A stretch of 50,751 nt of DNA from Bryobacterales bacterium (GTDB taxonomy: Bacteria > Acidobacteriota > Terriglobia > Bryobacterales > UBA6623), in NCBI GenBank assembly GCA_022823865.1, contig JAJEHF010000041.1, positions 1 through 50,751 of the forward strand, in the 5' to 3' direction. Each line of letters begins with the position of its first letter. The first letter of the stretch is position 1. The notes beneath the pieces are model-generated. The model was not told where the DNA came from. It made no database searches and saw only the letters and a program-made list of their open reading frames with translations. This document shows, in pieces, positions 27,934-36,364 of this stretch. Both the position numbers and the translations under genes were made by a program.

Positions 27934-29118
27934 ATGTCCGATCAGGTACATATTTTCGACACCACGCTGCGCGATGGCGAGCAGTCTCCCGGCTGCAGCA
28001 TGACCACGCCCGAGAAGCTGCGAGTGGCCAGGCACTTGGTCGAAATGGGCGTGGATGTCATCGAGGCCGGCTTTCCGATCGCCTCCGAGGGAGATTTCGA
28101 AGCCGTGCGCGCGGTCTGTCGCGAGCATCCGGGTGCGTACTTGGCGGCGCTGGCGCGGGCGGTGCCGATCGACATCGAGCGGGCCGCCCAGTCATTGGAC
28201 GGCCATGCCAGGCCGCGCATCCACTGCTTCATCGCCACCAGCGAGATCCATCTCCGGTACAAGTTCAACAAGTCGCAGGAGCAGGTGCTGGAAGAGGCCG
28301 TGGAGGGCGTGGAGTTGGCCAGGCGCTACGTCGACGACGTGGAGTTTTCTGCCGAGGATGCGACGCGGACGGAAATCGACTACCTGTGCCGCGTGTGCGA
28401 GGCGGCCGTGGATGCCGGTGCCAGCGTGGTCAATATTCCTGACACGGTGGGCTTCATGACCCCCGACGACTACGCCGAGAAGATCGCCCGCGTGGTCGAG
28501 GCGGTAGGCGACCGGGCGGAAATCAGCGTCCATACCCACGACGATCTCGGATTGGCGGTCGCCAACTCGATCGCGGCCTTGCACGCGGGCGCGCGCCAGA
28601 TCGAGTGCGCGCTCAACGGCATCGGCGAGCGGGCCGGCAACTGCTCGTTGGAAGAGGTGGTCGCGATCATGATGGTGCGTCGGGACCGCGTGCCGTACCA
28701 CTGCGGCATCGATGCCACCAAGCTGTACGCCGCCAGCCAGGCCCTCAGCGAGTGCATCACCTTCGGCCCGCAGCCGAACAAGGCCATCGTGGGGCGCAAT
28801 GCGTTCGCCCACGAAGCCGGGATTCACCAAGACGGCTACCTCAAGCACCGCACGACGTACGAGATCATGACGCCGGACTCTGTTGGCGTGCCGGGCTCGC
28901 AGTTGATCTTGGGCAAGCACAGCGGCCGGCACGCGCTGCACCAGCGCGTCGAGCAACTCGGCTACGGAGACTTGGGGCGCGACGACCTGCGCACGGTGTA
29001 CGAGGCCTTCACGCGGCAGGCTGACACGCGCAAGGGCCTGACCGACGACGACATTGTCGTGTTGCTCGACAGTCTCGGTTTCGAGCCCGTGGGCGAGGCC
29101 GTGGCAAGCACCGCATAG
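27934..29118 (+). CDS. leuA: 2-isopropylmalate synthase-type enzyme without allosteric domain
   Basis: DRE-TIM metallolyase condensing acetyl-CoA with a 2-keto acid. The ATG at 27934 gives MSDQVHIFDTTLRDGEQSPG, the family N-terminus; upstream in-frame codons lie in the AT-rich promoter. DTTLRDGEQ, the E in VIEAGFPIAS, the metal motif HTHDDLG, and the GKHSGRHAL and GIHQDG stretches are intact. At 394 residues it ends after the subdomain II helices, lacking the about 110-residue LeuA dimerisation/leucine-binding domain. A short isopropylmalate synthase is likeliest; homocitrate or citramalate synthase is possible. No leuB, leuC or leuD is nearby. Confidence 0.82.
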   Translation: MSDQVHIFDTTLRDGEQSPGCSMTTPEKLRVARHLVEMGVDVIEAGFPIASEGDFEAVRAVCREHPGAYLAALARAVPIDIERAAQSLDGHARPRIHCFIATSEIHLRYKFNKSQEQVLEEAVEGVELARRYVDDVEFSAEDATRTEIDYLCRVCEAAVDAGASVVNIPDTVGFMTPDDYAEKIARVVEAVGDRAEISVHTHDDLGLAVANSIAALHAGARQIECALNGIGERAGNCSLEEVVAIMMVRRDRVPYHCGIDATKLYAASQALSECITFGPQPNKAIVGRNAFAHEAGIHQDGYLKHRTTYEIMTPDSVGVPGSQLILGKHSGRHALHQRVEQLGYGDLGRDDLRTVYEAFTRQADTRKGLTDDDIVVLLDSLGFEPVGEAVASTA

Positions 29119-29224
29119 GGTTTTCCGGGGCCGGTCCGGCTGTAACCCCCGCACCCGCCTTACCGTCTCTATGTATTCAGCACCGAACGGCCGATTCGGC
29201 TAGTCGAACGCTGTGCAAACCTAG

Positions 29225-29245
29225 GCCGCGCGTTCACTGCGCGGC
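29225..29245 (+). repeat. Perfect GC hairpin between leuA-type gene and secreted-protein gene
   Basis: GCCGCGC and GCGCGGC form a perfect 7-bp stem with a 7-nt loop, 107 nt past the leuA stop and 20 nt before the next ATG. There is no T-tract, so it is more likely a leader hairpin than an intrinsic terminator. Confidence 0.4.
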
Positions 29246-29265
29246 ACCGCTGGCCCGGAGGCTTC

Positions 29266-29847
29266 ATGGTTCACCTTTCTCTCCAAGCTCTAGCCGTTGC
29301 GCTTTGTGCGCTGCTAGTGATTCCGCCGCCTGGGCTCGCGCAAGACGCTGCGATCCAGATTCGCGTGCTTTCCGGCGAGGGCGGGATCAACAACATCAAC
29401 CAGAACGTCGCCGCCGAGCCAATCATCGAGGTGGTGGACTCGACGGGCAAGCCCGTGGCGAAGGCTGCGGTCACGTTGCGGTCTCCCGCCTCCGGTCCGA
29501 GCGTCACCTTCTTCGGCGCGTCTCGCGTCGCCACCATGACGACGGACGACCAGGGCCGCGTGCGCGTGTCGGGAATGCTTCCCAACACCATCGAGGGCGC
29601 GTTCCAGATTGACGTGGAGGCGGAATACAACAACAGCACCGCGACTGCGGCCATCACGCAATCGAACGCGGTCGCCCCCGGTGATGTCCGGCAGAAGCGC
29701 CAGGGCATCGGCTGGCGCGTGATCGCGGCGATCAGCGCGGCGGCAACGGTTGGAATCGTGGCAGCGGCGCTGCGCGGCGGGACGGATTCGCAGCCGACAC
29801 CGACAGCGATTTCGATCGGCTCGGTATCAGTGACCGGGCCTCGCTAG
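29266..29847 (+). CDS. Secreted Ig-like protein with C-terminal membrane segment
   Basis: A 193-residue protein with a signal peptide (ALAVALCALLVIPPPGLAQ), an Ig-like beta domain (residues about 28-125) containing EPIIEVVDSTGKPVAKAAVTLRSP and TTDDQGRVRVSGMLPNTIEGAF, and a hydrophobic helix (WRVIAAISAAATVGIVAAAL) before a Thr/Pro-rich end (TPTAISIGSVSVTGPR). This resembles bacterial Big-type invasin folds. Shine-Dalgarno CCCGGAGG precedes the ATG. It is followed 54 nt later by the large repeat protein and probably shares its transcript. Function unknown. Confidence 0.75.
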   Translation: MVHLSLQALAVALCALLVIPPPGLAQDAAIQIRVLSGEGGINNINQNVAAEPIIEVVDSTGKPVAKAAVTLRSPASGPSVTFFGASRVATMTTDDQGRVRVSGMLPNTIEGAFQIDVEAEYNNSTATAAITQSNAVAPGDVRQKRQGIGWRVIAAISAAATVGIVAAALRGGTDSQPTPTAISIGSVSVTGPR

Positions 29848-29901
29848 GGTGCGGCCATGGATGACACCGCCAGACTAGGACGAGCCCCCAGAGAAAGAAG
29901 C

Positions 29902-32493
29902 ATGAAGATGTTCTTGACCGCGATCCCCACCCTGCTCTTGGCAGCCGCATTGACGGCGCCCTTGGGTGCGCAGTTGACAGTCACGCAGGAGGGGGTCAGC
30001 GACCCCTCCACGCTGGGCGAGACGGTGACCCTCGATTCGACGGGAATCGGCCAGCGCGTTGCCAGCCGGCTGTACTTGCAGTTCGACCCCGGCCTGGCCG
30101 ATTCGCTCACGCTGCGAACCGTGCGCGTGATCGGCTCGCCGGAATTCAGCTACGAGCTCAAGGACGTCACCCGGCTGCCAGTTGCGATCCGGAACGAACT
30201 CCAGCTGGACTTGTTCGTGTTCTACCTGCCGAGCAGCCCCGGCCCCGCTCAGGCAACCTTGGAATTGACGCTTCGTACGGAGGGCTCCGGCCTGCTGCCG
30301 TCGGATACCGTCTACGCAGTCAACCTGGTGGGCAGGGTGCCGGCTTACTCCCTTTCGTATGTCTTGCCCGGGACGGGCAGGGTCGACGTTCCGCCGGCAG
30401 GCACCGTTCGGTTCGGACACAGGCCGACTGGCGTGACCTCGGAGGCCACTCTGGTTCTGACCAATATTGGAAGCGCACCTGGTCTCGTGAACAGGTTCCA
30501 GATCTCGGGCACGTCGGCATTCGCTCCCGTTGATCCTCCAACGTTCCCGGCGCGGGTAGAGCCGGGCGGCAGCTTGAACGTCCAGCTCGGGTTCCGGCCG
30601 GCAGCGACGTTCTTGTACAGCGGGGAATTGAGGGTCGTCTTGGACAGCACCCCGGCGCTGCGCTATGCGCTGTCGGGGCAGGGCGGGGACCTGTTTAGTT
30701 TCCGCGTCGTCTCGTATGCCTCCGGCTCGAATGCTGGCAGGTCCGAGCGGGTCCAGTCCGGCACGCCCATCGTGTTCGGACAGGACGCGAACTCGGTGCA
30801 GGTCGTTGCGGAGAACATCCGGCAGAGCGCGCTCCTTCTGGATGCCATCAGCGTTTCCGGCCCGTTCGTCATGGTCGACGGCCCACAGCTTCCCAGGACC
30901 GTCGCGCCGGGCGGTAGCGTTTCGGTCACGATCGAGCCGAATCCAGCTGCGGGCGGCGACGTGGTGGGCGAGTTGGTCATCGGGGGCGCCGTGTTCCCGC
31001 TGTCGATCAACGCACCGACCTTGCCGTCTGTCCGCTACACCTCGACTGGCGGGGCCTTGCGCCCGGGCGAGCAGACTTCGCTGGGTCTCAGCCTGGCGAG
31101 TCCCTACCCGGTAGACATCAGCGGCACGTTGCATCTGACCTCAGAGTCACTGGAAGCGGCTCGCGATGCGTCGCTGCAGTGGTCCAGCGGCGGGACGGTG
31201 GTTGATTTCGAAATCCCCGCCGGACAGACCGCCGCGGCCTTCGCAGGGGGCGCGTCGGCGATCCAGTTCCAAGCCGGCCTGGTTGCGGGCGAGATCGTGG
31301 TTTCGGCGCGCTTCGCGGCCGACCCGTGGGGTATCGACATCACTCCCGTGCTCGCGCCCGAGGTGCGCTACAGCGTCGATATCGCGAACCTGCCCGAGGT
31401 GACGTTCTCCGAAGCGGGAGGTGCGGTCGACGCGGGCAAGGACATCGCACTGGGCTTGAGCTTGGCCGCGCCGTACTCGGAAGATATCGCCGGGGTGCTC
31501 CAGATGTCCTTCATGGCGTCGGATCTCGACGGGGCCGGGGGGGCTTGGGCTGGCGGGCGCCAGATCGCGTTCCAGATTCCCGCGGGCGGGACGGCGGCCA
31601 TGTTCGGCGACAATCTCGCCACCGAATTCTCCGCACCGACGGCTGAGGGCGAACTGACCGTCATGGCGCGGTTCGCGACCGCGGACGCCGGGGCGGACCT
31701 TACGCCGGATCCAGCGCCGGAGCTGGTGTACAGCGTACAAGTCATTCCGCTGCCGGACGTGAGCTTCTCTCGATCGGGCGGCACCATAGCGGCGGCAGAG
31801 CAGGTTCCAATGCAGGTCAGCATTGCCCGAACCTATCCGAACGATGTCGTGGGCATCTTGAACCTCGCCTTTGAGGCGCGCCGCTTTGCCAGCGACCCCT
31901 CGGTCCAGTGGGCGAGCGGCGGGCGCCAAGCGTTCTTCGTCATCTTGGCTGGGACGACCGAGGCGATCTTCGCGGGACAGACAACCTCCAACGCCTTCCA
32001 GACCGGAACGGTCGCCGGCGAGATCGTGATGACCTCCCAGTTCTTCTCGGTCCCGAACGGCTACCTGAACACTTCCGTCGAGCGGGCGGCGACGGCATCG
32101 GCAGACATCACCCCTGACACGAGGCCCGAGCTGCGGTTCAACGTGCTGGAAGCGGCACCCGTACTGCAGCGAGTGGCCCTGGGCGGAACGGGCCAGGGCG
32201 GATTCAGCCTGCAGGTGACGGGTTTCACCACGACGAGGAGCGTTGATTCGCTGTCGTTCTCGTTCACGGCTGCCAGCGGCTCGGTTCTGGAGACCGATTC
32301 CCTCGACGTGGATGTGTCTGGCTCCTTCGGGACCTACTTCAGCAGCAACCAATCGGCCGCTACTGGCGGCAACTTCACTGCCACGGTAGGTTTCAACGTT
32401 GACGAGGGTGCCTTCGAGGACATCCAGGCCGTCTCGGTCACAGCGACCAATTTCTTGGGCGCGTCTAACTCGGTCTCGCTCAATCTGAACTGA
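29902..32493 (+). CDS. Large secreted Ig-like/repeat protein
   Basis: An 863-residue exported protein. I chose the ATG at 29902 because it gives a clean signal peptide (MKMFLTAIPTLLLAAALTA) and follows a purine-rich AGAGAAAGAAG; ATG 29857 would add 15 hydrophilic residues. Residues about 140-255 resemble a choice-of-anchor D (ASH-like) domain (TLVLTNIGSAPGLVNRFQISG). Residues about 374-745 are three tandem repeats of about 120 residues. A last beta domain (about 752-863) begins PVLQRVALGGTGQGGFSLQV and ends SNSVSLNLN at the stop. No cysteine-rich, catalytic or sorting motif is seen. It may be a cell-surface or extracellular structural protein; function unknown. Confidence 0.75.
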   Translation: MKMFLTAIPTLLLAAALTAPLGAQLTVTQEGVSDPSTLGETVTLDSTGIGQRVASRLYLQFDPGLADSLTLRTVRVIGSPEFSYELKDVTRLPVAIRNELQLDLFVFYLPSSPGPAQATLELTLRTEGSGLLPSDTVYAVNLVGRVPAYSLSYVLPGTGRVDVPPAGTVRFGHRPTGVTSEATLVLTNIGSAPGLVNRFQISGTSAFAPVDPPTFPARVEPGGSLNVQLGFRPAATFLYSGELRVVLDSTPALRYALSGQGGDLFSFRVVSYASGSNAGRSERVQSGTPIVFGQDANSVQVVAENIRQSALLLDAISVSGPFVMVDGPQLPRTVAPGGSVSVTIEPNPAAGGDVVGELVIGGAVFPLSINAPTLPSVRYTSTGGALRPGEQTSLGLSLASPYPVDISGTLHLTSESLEAARDASLQWSSGGTVVDFEIPAGQTAAAFAGGASAIQFQAGLVAGEIVVSARFAADPWGIDITPVLAPEVRYSVDIANLPEVTFSEAGGAVDAGKDIALGLSLAAPYSEDIAGVLQMSFMASDLDGAGGAWAGGRQIAFQIPAGGTAAMFGDNLATEFSAPTAEGELTVMARFATADAGADLTPDPAPELVYSVQVIPLPDVSFSRSGGTIAAAEQVPMQVSIARTYPNDVVGILNLAFEARRFASDPSVQWASGGRQAFFVILAGTTEAIFAGQTTSNAFQTGTVAGEIVMTSQFFSVPNGYLNTSVERAATASADITPDTRPELRFNVLEAAPVLQRVALGGTGQGGFSLQVTGFTTTRSVDSLSFSFTAASGSVLETDSLDVDVSGSFGTYFSSNQSAATGGNFTATVGFNVDEGAFEDIQAVSVTATNFLGASNSVSLNLN
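31021..32150 (+). repeat. Three tandem about 120-residue protein repeats
   Basis: Units begin at protein residues 374 (LPSVRYTSTGG), 497 (LPEVTFSEAGG) and 617 (LPDVSFSRSGG). Each runs through LxLSLAxPYPxDIxG, a QW-x-SGG or AGGR segment, F-x-IPAG, AGEIVxxARF and ends with TPxxxPExxYxV. Similarity is clear in protein but low in DNA, so the duplication is old. Confidence 0.75.
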
Positions 32494-32551
32494 TTTCCGA
32501 TGGGCGGGCACCCCGTGCCCGCCCCGCTTCACACGGCCAAGGCGGGTTGAG

Positions 32552-33490
32552 GTGGCCGCCCCGGATCGCAAGCTTCGGACTCGATTCGCGCCTAGTCCCA
32601 CGGGTCACTTGCACCTGGGCCACGTGGCCCACATGTTGTACGTGTGGGGCATGGCGGCGATTCTGGGCGGCGAGGTGTTGCTCAGAATCGAAGATCACGA
32701 CCGCCAGCGGTGTCAGCGTCGGTACGAGCGGGAACTGCTGCGGGATCTGGAGTGGCTCGGATTCGAGCCGGTGAACCGGGTCGACGACCGGTCGAGCAGC
32801 TATCGGCAGAGCGACTGCGACGAAGCCTTCGCGCATGCCCTGCGGCGATTGCGGCGCAGCTACCCGGTCTATCGCTGCGTTTGCACCCGCAAGCAGCTCG
32901 CGGACGCTGCCGGTCCCGCGACGCTCGGCGAGCGGCCGTATCCGGGCACGTGCAGGAACGCCGCCCATCCAGCCTCGGAGCCTCACGGCTTGCGGCTGGC
33001 ATGGGAGCCGGATGCCGCGGCCGAGGTGTTCACCGACGGACTGCTGGGCCCGCAGCGGCAAGAGCCGCGCGAGCAGTGCGGCGACCTGCTGCTGCGCGAC
33101 CGTCACCGGAACTGGAGCTATCAGTTCTCAGTCGCGGTCGATGACTTGCGCCACGGAGTGGATTTTGTCGTTCGAGGGGAAGATCTGCTGCAGTCGACCG
33201 GCCGCCAGCTGAGACTGGCCCGGATGCTTGGAGCGGTCCAGCAGCCGCTCTTCTACCACCACCCCTTGGTCCGCGATGCACAGGGAGCGAAGCTGGGCAA
33301 GCAGCAGGGCTCGCCGGCTGTTTGCGAACTGCGCCAGCAGGGAATTCGCGCGACCACGGTGCTTGGCGAGGCGGCCTTCGGCGCTGGCCTGCTTGCCGAG
33401 GCGAGACCGATCCCTGCGAACGCGGCCGCCGAACTGGTAGCGGCACGCCATCGCGGGCGCTGGCGGCGAGACGATCCGAGCCGAGCGTGA
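32552..33490 (+). CDS. gluQ: Glutamyl-Q tRNA(Asp) synthetase
   Basis: GluQ-RS attaches glutamate to queuosine in the anticodon of tRNA-Asp. The 312-residue protein (GTG start) is a GluRS catalytic core without the anticodon-binding domain. It has RFAPSPTGHLHLGHVAH (HIGH region), LLRIEDHDRQRC, the zinc site formed by YRCVCTRKQL and YPGTC, the ELSYQ-like WSYQFSVAVDD, VVRGEDLLQSTGRQ, and AKLGKQQG for KMSKS. About 60 residues follow the KMSKS-like loop. It is convergent with the DnaC-like gene (13-nt gap). Confidence 0.92.
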   Translation: MAAPDRKLRTRFAPSPTGHLHLGHVAHMLYVWGMAAILGGEVLLRIEDHDRQRCQRRYERELLRDLEWLGFEPVNRVDDRSSSYRQSDCDEAFAHALRRLRRSYPVYRCVCTRKQLADAAGPATLGERPYPGTCRNAAHPASEPHGLRLAWEPDAAAEVFTDGLLGPQRQEPREQCGDLLLRDRHRNWSYQFSVAVDDLRHGVDFVVRGEDLLQSTGRQLRLARMLGAVQQPLFYHHPLVRDAQGAKLGKQQGSPAVCELRQQGIRATTVLGEAAFGAGLLAEARPIPANAAAELVAARHRGRWRRDDPSRA

Positions 33491-33503
33491 ACGAGGCTGA
33501 TGC

Positions 33504-34277
33504 TCACACGCGGCTGCGGGCCGCGATCGCGACGGGCCGTTCAGTGACCTGCACTTCAACTTGCACCGTGTTACAGATGGAATTGAGCATTTCGGCACAT
33601 TGGTGTCCAATTCGCTGGGCGAGCGTGTCTTGGGATCGCGCGGCGGCGTGCACCGCCTGCGTGCCGAGATGAGCCTCCGATGCGGCCGTGGACAGCGGCA
33701 GTCCCGTAGTGGCCAACAGTCCCTGCTTGTTGTGGTAGCGGTGCTTGACGATTGAGTAGATCGTGTCTTGGCCCCAATCCGTCGGCCTGCGCTCGCCGAG
33801 CGAGTCGATCAATAGCACGTCGACAGAGTTGACCTTGCTTGCCAGTTCGTCGCCCTCGTCGGCAGCGTCGCGAAGTCGGCTCTGGAGGGCCTGTAACAAG
33901 TCTTGGTACTCAACGAAGAGACAGCTGAAGCCCTTGTCGGCCAGCCGCTTCAGCGTTGCCACGGCTAGGTGCGTTCGCCACTCGATGCTACCGCCGTGAA
34001 ATAGCAGCCCCTTGGATGACTCCATTGGGAAGCCGTCAGCGAACCATCTGCCCTTGGACATCGCGGCGGTCAGGACTTGGTGCTTTCGGGGTTCCTCGGT
34101 ATAGTGCCCTGCATCGAAGTTGTGAAAATCGGCGTTGGCAAAGCGAGGCGGCAAGCGCAGCGGGCCGTACTGCGAAGCGGCTCGGCCGCCCTCGCGGCAG
34201 TGGCACCGCTTGGACGCAGTGAAGCCTCCCGGCAGCCGCTCTTGCACCCAGCCCGTATCTCGGCATTCGCTGCACAT
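33504..34277 (-). CDS. DnaC/IstB-like protein with destroyed Walker A motif
   Basis: Related to helicase loaders DnaC/DnaI and to IstB. From the ATG at 34277 the protein has 257 residues; a TTG at 34325, overlapping the biotin-carrier stop, would add 16. It has an N-terminal zinc-finger-like C2-x2-C5...C25-H-C27 followed by GW. The family fold is recognisable (LPPRFANADFHNFD, THLAVATLKRLADKG, RRPTDWGQDTIYSIVKHRY). The P-loop expected as GPxGTGKTHLA reads GGSIEWRTHLA (residues 95-104), losing two glycines and the lysine. Walker B is I157-D158-S159 instead of D-[DE], and the sensor TTN reads TTG. It is probably a non-hydrolysing pseudo-ATPase; the rest of the frame is intact. Confidence 0.75.
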   Translation of the reverse strand: MCSECRDTGWVQERLPGGFTASKRCHCREGGRAASQYGPLRLPPRFANADFHNFDAGHYTEEPRKHQVLTAAMSKGRWFADGFPMESSKGLLFHGGSIEWRTHLAVATLKRLADKGFSCLFVEYQDLLQALQSRLRDAADEGDELASKVNSVDVLLIDSLGERRPTDWGQDTIYSIVKHRYHNKQGLLATTGLPLSTAASEAHLGTQAVHAAARSQDTLAQRIGHQCAEMLNSICNTVQVEVQVTERPVAIAARSRV

Positions 34278-34317
34278 CGTAGTTGCCGGGAATCCGGACG
34301 AAGCCCGTATCTCTATC

Positions 34318-34806
34318 CTATTCAACTACCACCAAGGTGTCCCCGGACGAGACCGAATCTCCGGCGCTGACGTTGACGGCCGTGACCCTTCCGGCGCAGG
34401 GGGCGCGCAGTTCGTTCTGCATCTTCATCGCTTCCACCACCAACAGCCCCTGCTCGCTGCGCACCTCGTCGCCGACCCGCACCCGCACGGACAGCACCTT
34501 TCCGGGCATCGGCGTGCGCACTGCTTGCGAGCCGCCGGCCGCGAGTCCCTCGAGGTGGCCTGACAGGCGTCGCGGGTCGCGAATCTCGATGGCGAGCGCC
34601 GTTCCGCACACGTGGGCCTCGTAAGAGCCCTGGGCAGAGCGATTGACAACGACGGTGTGCTGCTTCCCGTCCACGATCACCGAGTAGCTGTCCGGGCCCG
34701 TGCGACGAATGTTCGTCGCCGAACGACGCCCGTCGATCCCGCACGAATCCGGGCCGATGCGCAGGCTGCACGGGGTGCCGTCTACGACGAGGTCGAACTT
34801 CTTCAT
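34318..34806 (-). CDS. accB: Biotin carboxyl carrier protein of acyl-CoA carboxylase
   Basis: A 162-residue carrier that shuttles carboxybiotin. The N-terminal half (MKKFDLVVDGTPCSLRIG to about residue 90) resembles the linker/BT region of acyl-CoA carboxylase alpha chains. The C-terminal biotinyl domain has RTPMPGKVLSVRVRVGDEV and VVEAMKMQNELRAPCAG, with the biotinylated lysine in AMKM. It starts inside the accC stop (ATGA), so together they are a split alpha subunit. The DnaC-like gene follows directly. The symbol is used in the generic sense. Confidence 0.9.
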   Translation of the reverse strand: MKKFDLVVDGTPCSLRIGPDSCGIDGRRSATNIRRTGPDSYSVIVDGKQHTVVVNRSAQGSYEAHVCGTALAIEIRDPRRLSGHLEGLAAGGSQAVRTPMPGKVLSVRVRVGDEVRSEQGLLVVEAMKMQNELRAPCAGRVTAVNVSAGDSVSSGDTLVVVE

Positions 34807-36323
34807 CGATCCGTGTGCCGGGCCGCGATGTTCTCGATTCGCCCGTTGCGCTTCCACGCCGAGCTTGGCGGCAGGGCCGCCGAAGCTTGATCGGCCGCGC
34901 GGCCCTGTCCGGCTTGGATGACCGCGAGCATGGCTGCCAGGCGCGCCTCGAACGACGGCGTCGATGCCGCGCTCGCAGCTGGGTCGATGCCGCGCGCCAG
35001 GAACCCGGTGTCGATGTCGCCGGCTTGGAAGTGTGGATCCTCCATCAGGTCGCGGAAGAACCCCAGGGTCGTGGAGATGCCGCTGATGGTTGCTTCGCTC
35101 AGCGCGCCGCGCAGCCTGTCGATGGCTTCCGGCCTGGTCGGCGCCCAAGCGCAGAGCTTGGCGATCAATGGGTCGTAGTGGATGGGGACGGTCCAGCCTT
35201 CCTCTGCGCCGGAATCGATCCGGATGCCCGGGCCGTCGGGCATTGCCATGTGCCGGATCCGGCCGGGAGAAGGCATGAAGTTGGCGCGGGGGTCTTCCGC
35301 ATACACACGGCATTCCAGTGCGTGGCCGCGAAACCGGACCGCCTCCTGGGAAAAGCCCAGCCTCTCGCCGGCAGCTATGCGGATCTGCTGCTTGACGAGA
35401 TCCGTTCCCGTCACCAGCTCGGTGACAGGATGCTCGACCTGCAGGCGGGTGTTCATCTCGAGAAAGTAGAAGCGGCCGTCGGCGTCCATGAGGAACTCGA
35501 TCGTGCCCGCGTTGGCGTAGCCGATGGCGCTGGCTGCCGCGATGGCGGCCGAATAGAGCTGTTCGCGGACGCTGGGGTTGGCTTCTACCAGCGGCGACGG
35601 GCTCTCTTCGAGCACCTTCTGGTGTCGCCGCTGCAGGCTGCATTCCCGCTCGCCCAGGTGGACCACCTCCCCGTGCTCGTCGGCTAGGATCTGGACTTCG
35701 ACATGGTGCGGGCGAAGGATCGCCTTCTCCACGTACACTGCAGCGTCGCCGAAGGCTTCGAGGGCTTCGCCCCGCGCTTGTTCCCAGGCGCTCTCGAGCT
35801 GCGCAGCCGACTCTACAAGGCGCATCCCCTTGCCGCCGCCGCCGGCGGAAGCCTTGAGCATGACCGGGTAGCCGACTTGGCCGGCGAAGGCGGCGGCTTG
35901 GCGGGAATCCGTTGCCTCTGGCGTGCCGGGCACGACCGGGACGCCGGCCTGCGACATCAGCTCGCGGGCGCGAGTCTTGATCCCCATGGAGCGAATCGCG
36001 GCTGCGGGCGGCCCGATGAACTTGACCCCCTTGCGCTCGCAGGCCTGGGCAAACTCCGGGTTTTCGCTGAGGAATCCGTAGCCTGGGTGGATGGCATCCG
36101 CTCGCGCCGAGCTGGCCGCGTCCAAGACGCGGTCGATGTTGAGGTAGCTCTCGGCCGGAGGCGCCGAGCCGACAGCGCAGGCCTCATCGGCCAACCGGAC
36201 ATGCTTCGCCTCGCGGTCGACGTCCGAATAGATCGCGACGGTTGCGATGCCCATCTCGCGGCAGGTGCGGATGATCCGCACTGCGATCTCGCCGCGGTTG
36301 GCTACCAAGATCTTGCGGAACAC
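34803..36323 (-). CDS. accC: Biotin carboxylase subunit of acyl-CoA carboxylase
   Basis: ATP-dependent carboxylation of biotin. The 506 residues start MFRKILVANRGEIAVRIIRTCREMG. The ATP-grasp features are complete: KASAGGGGKGMR glycine loop, EKAILRPHHVEVQILAD, LGERECSLQRRHQKV, and FLEMNTRLQVEHPVTE with the catalytic Glu/Arg. The C-terminal region (RPEAIDRLRGAL to the end) includes about 50 Ala-rich residues like those leading into fused carrier domains. No carboxyltransferase gene is in the window, so the acyl-CoA substrate (acetyl- or propionyl-CoA) is open. It lies 41 nt after the DUF1553 gene. Confidence 0.93.
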   Translation of the reverse strand: MFRKILVANRGEIAVRIIRTCREMGIATVAIYSDVDREAKHVRLADEACAVGSAPPAESYLNIDRVLDAASSARADAIHPGYGFLSENPEFAQACERKGVKFIGPPAAAIRSMGIKTRARELMSQAGVPVVPGTPEATDSRQAAAFAGQVGYPVMLKASAGGGGKGMRLVESAAQLESAWEQARGEALEAFGDAAVYVEKAILRPHHVEVQILADEHGEVVHLGERECSLQRRHQKVLEESPSPLVEANPSVREQLYSAAIAAASAIGYANAGTIEFLMDADGRFYFLEMNTRLQVEHPVTELVTGTDLVKQQIRIAAGERLGFSQEAVRFRGHALECRVYAEDPRANFMPSPGRIRHMAMPDGPGIRIDSGAEEGWTVPIHYDPLIAKLCAWAPTRPEAIDRLRGALSEATISGISTTLGFFRDLMEDPHFQAGDIDTGFLARGIDPAASAASTPSFEARLAAMLAVIQAGQGRAADQASAALPPSSAWKRNGRIENIAARHTDR

Positions 36324-36364
36324 GGACAGATGCGGCCTGGAGCTGGATATACCGTGCGCCCGGA

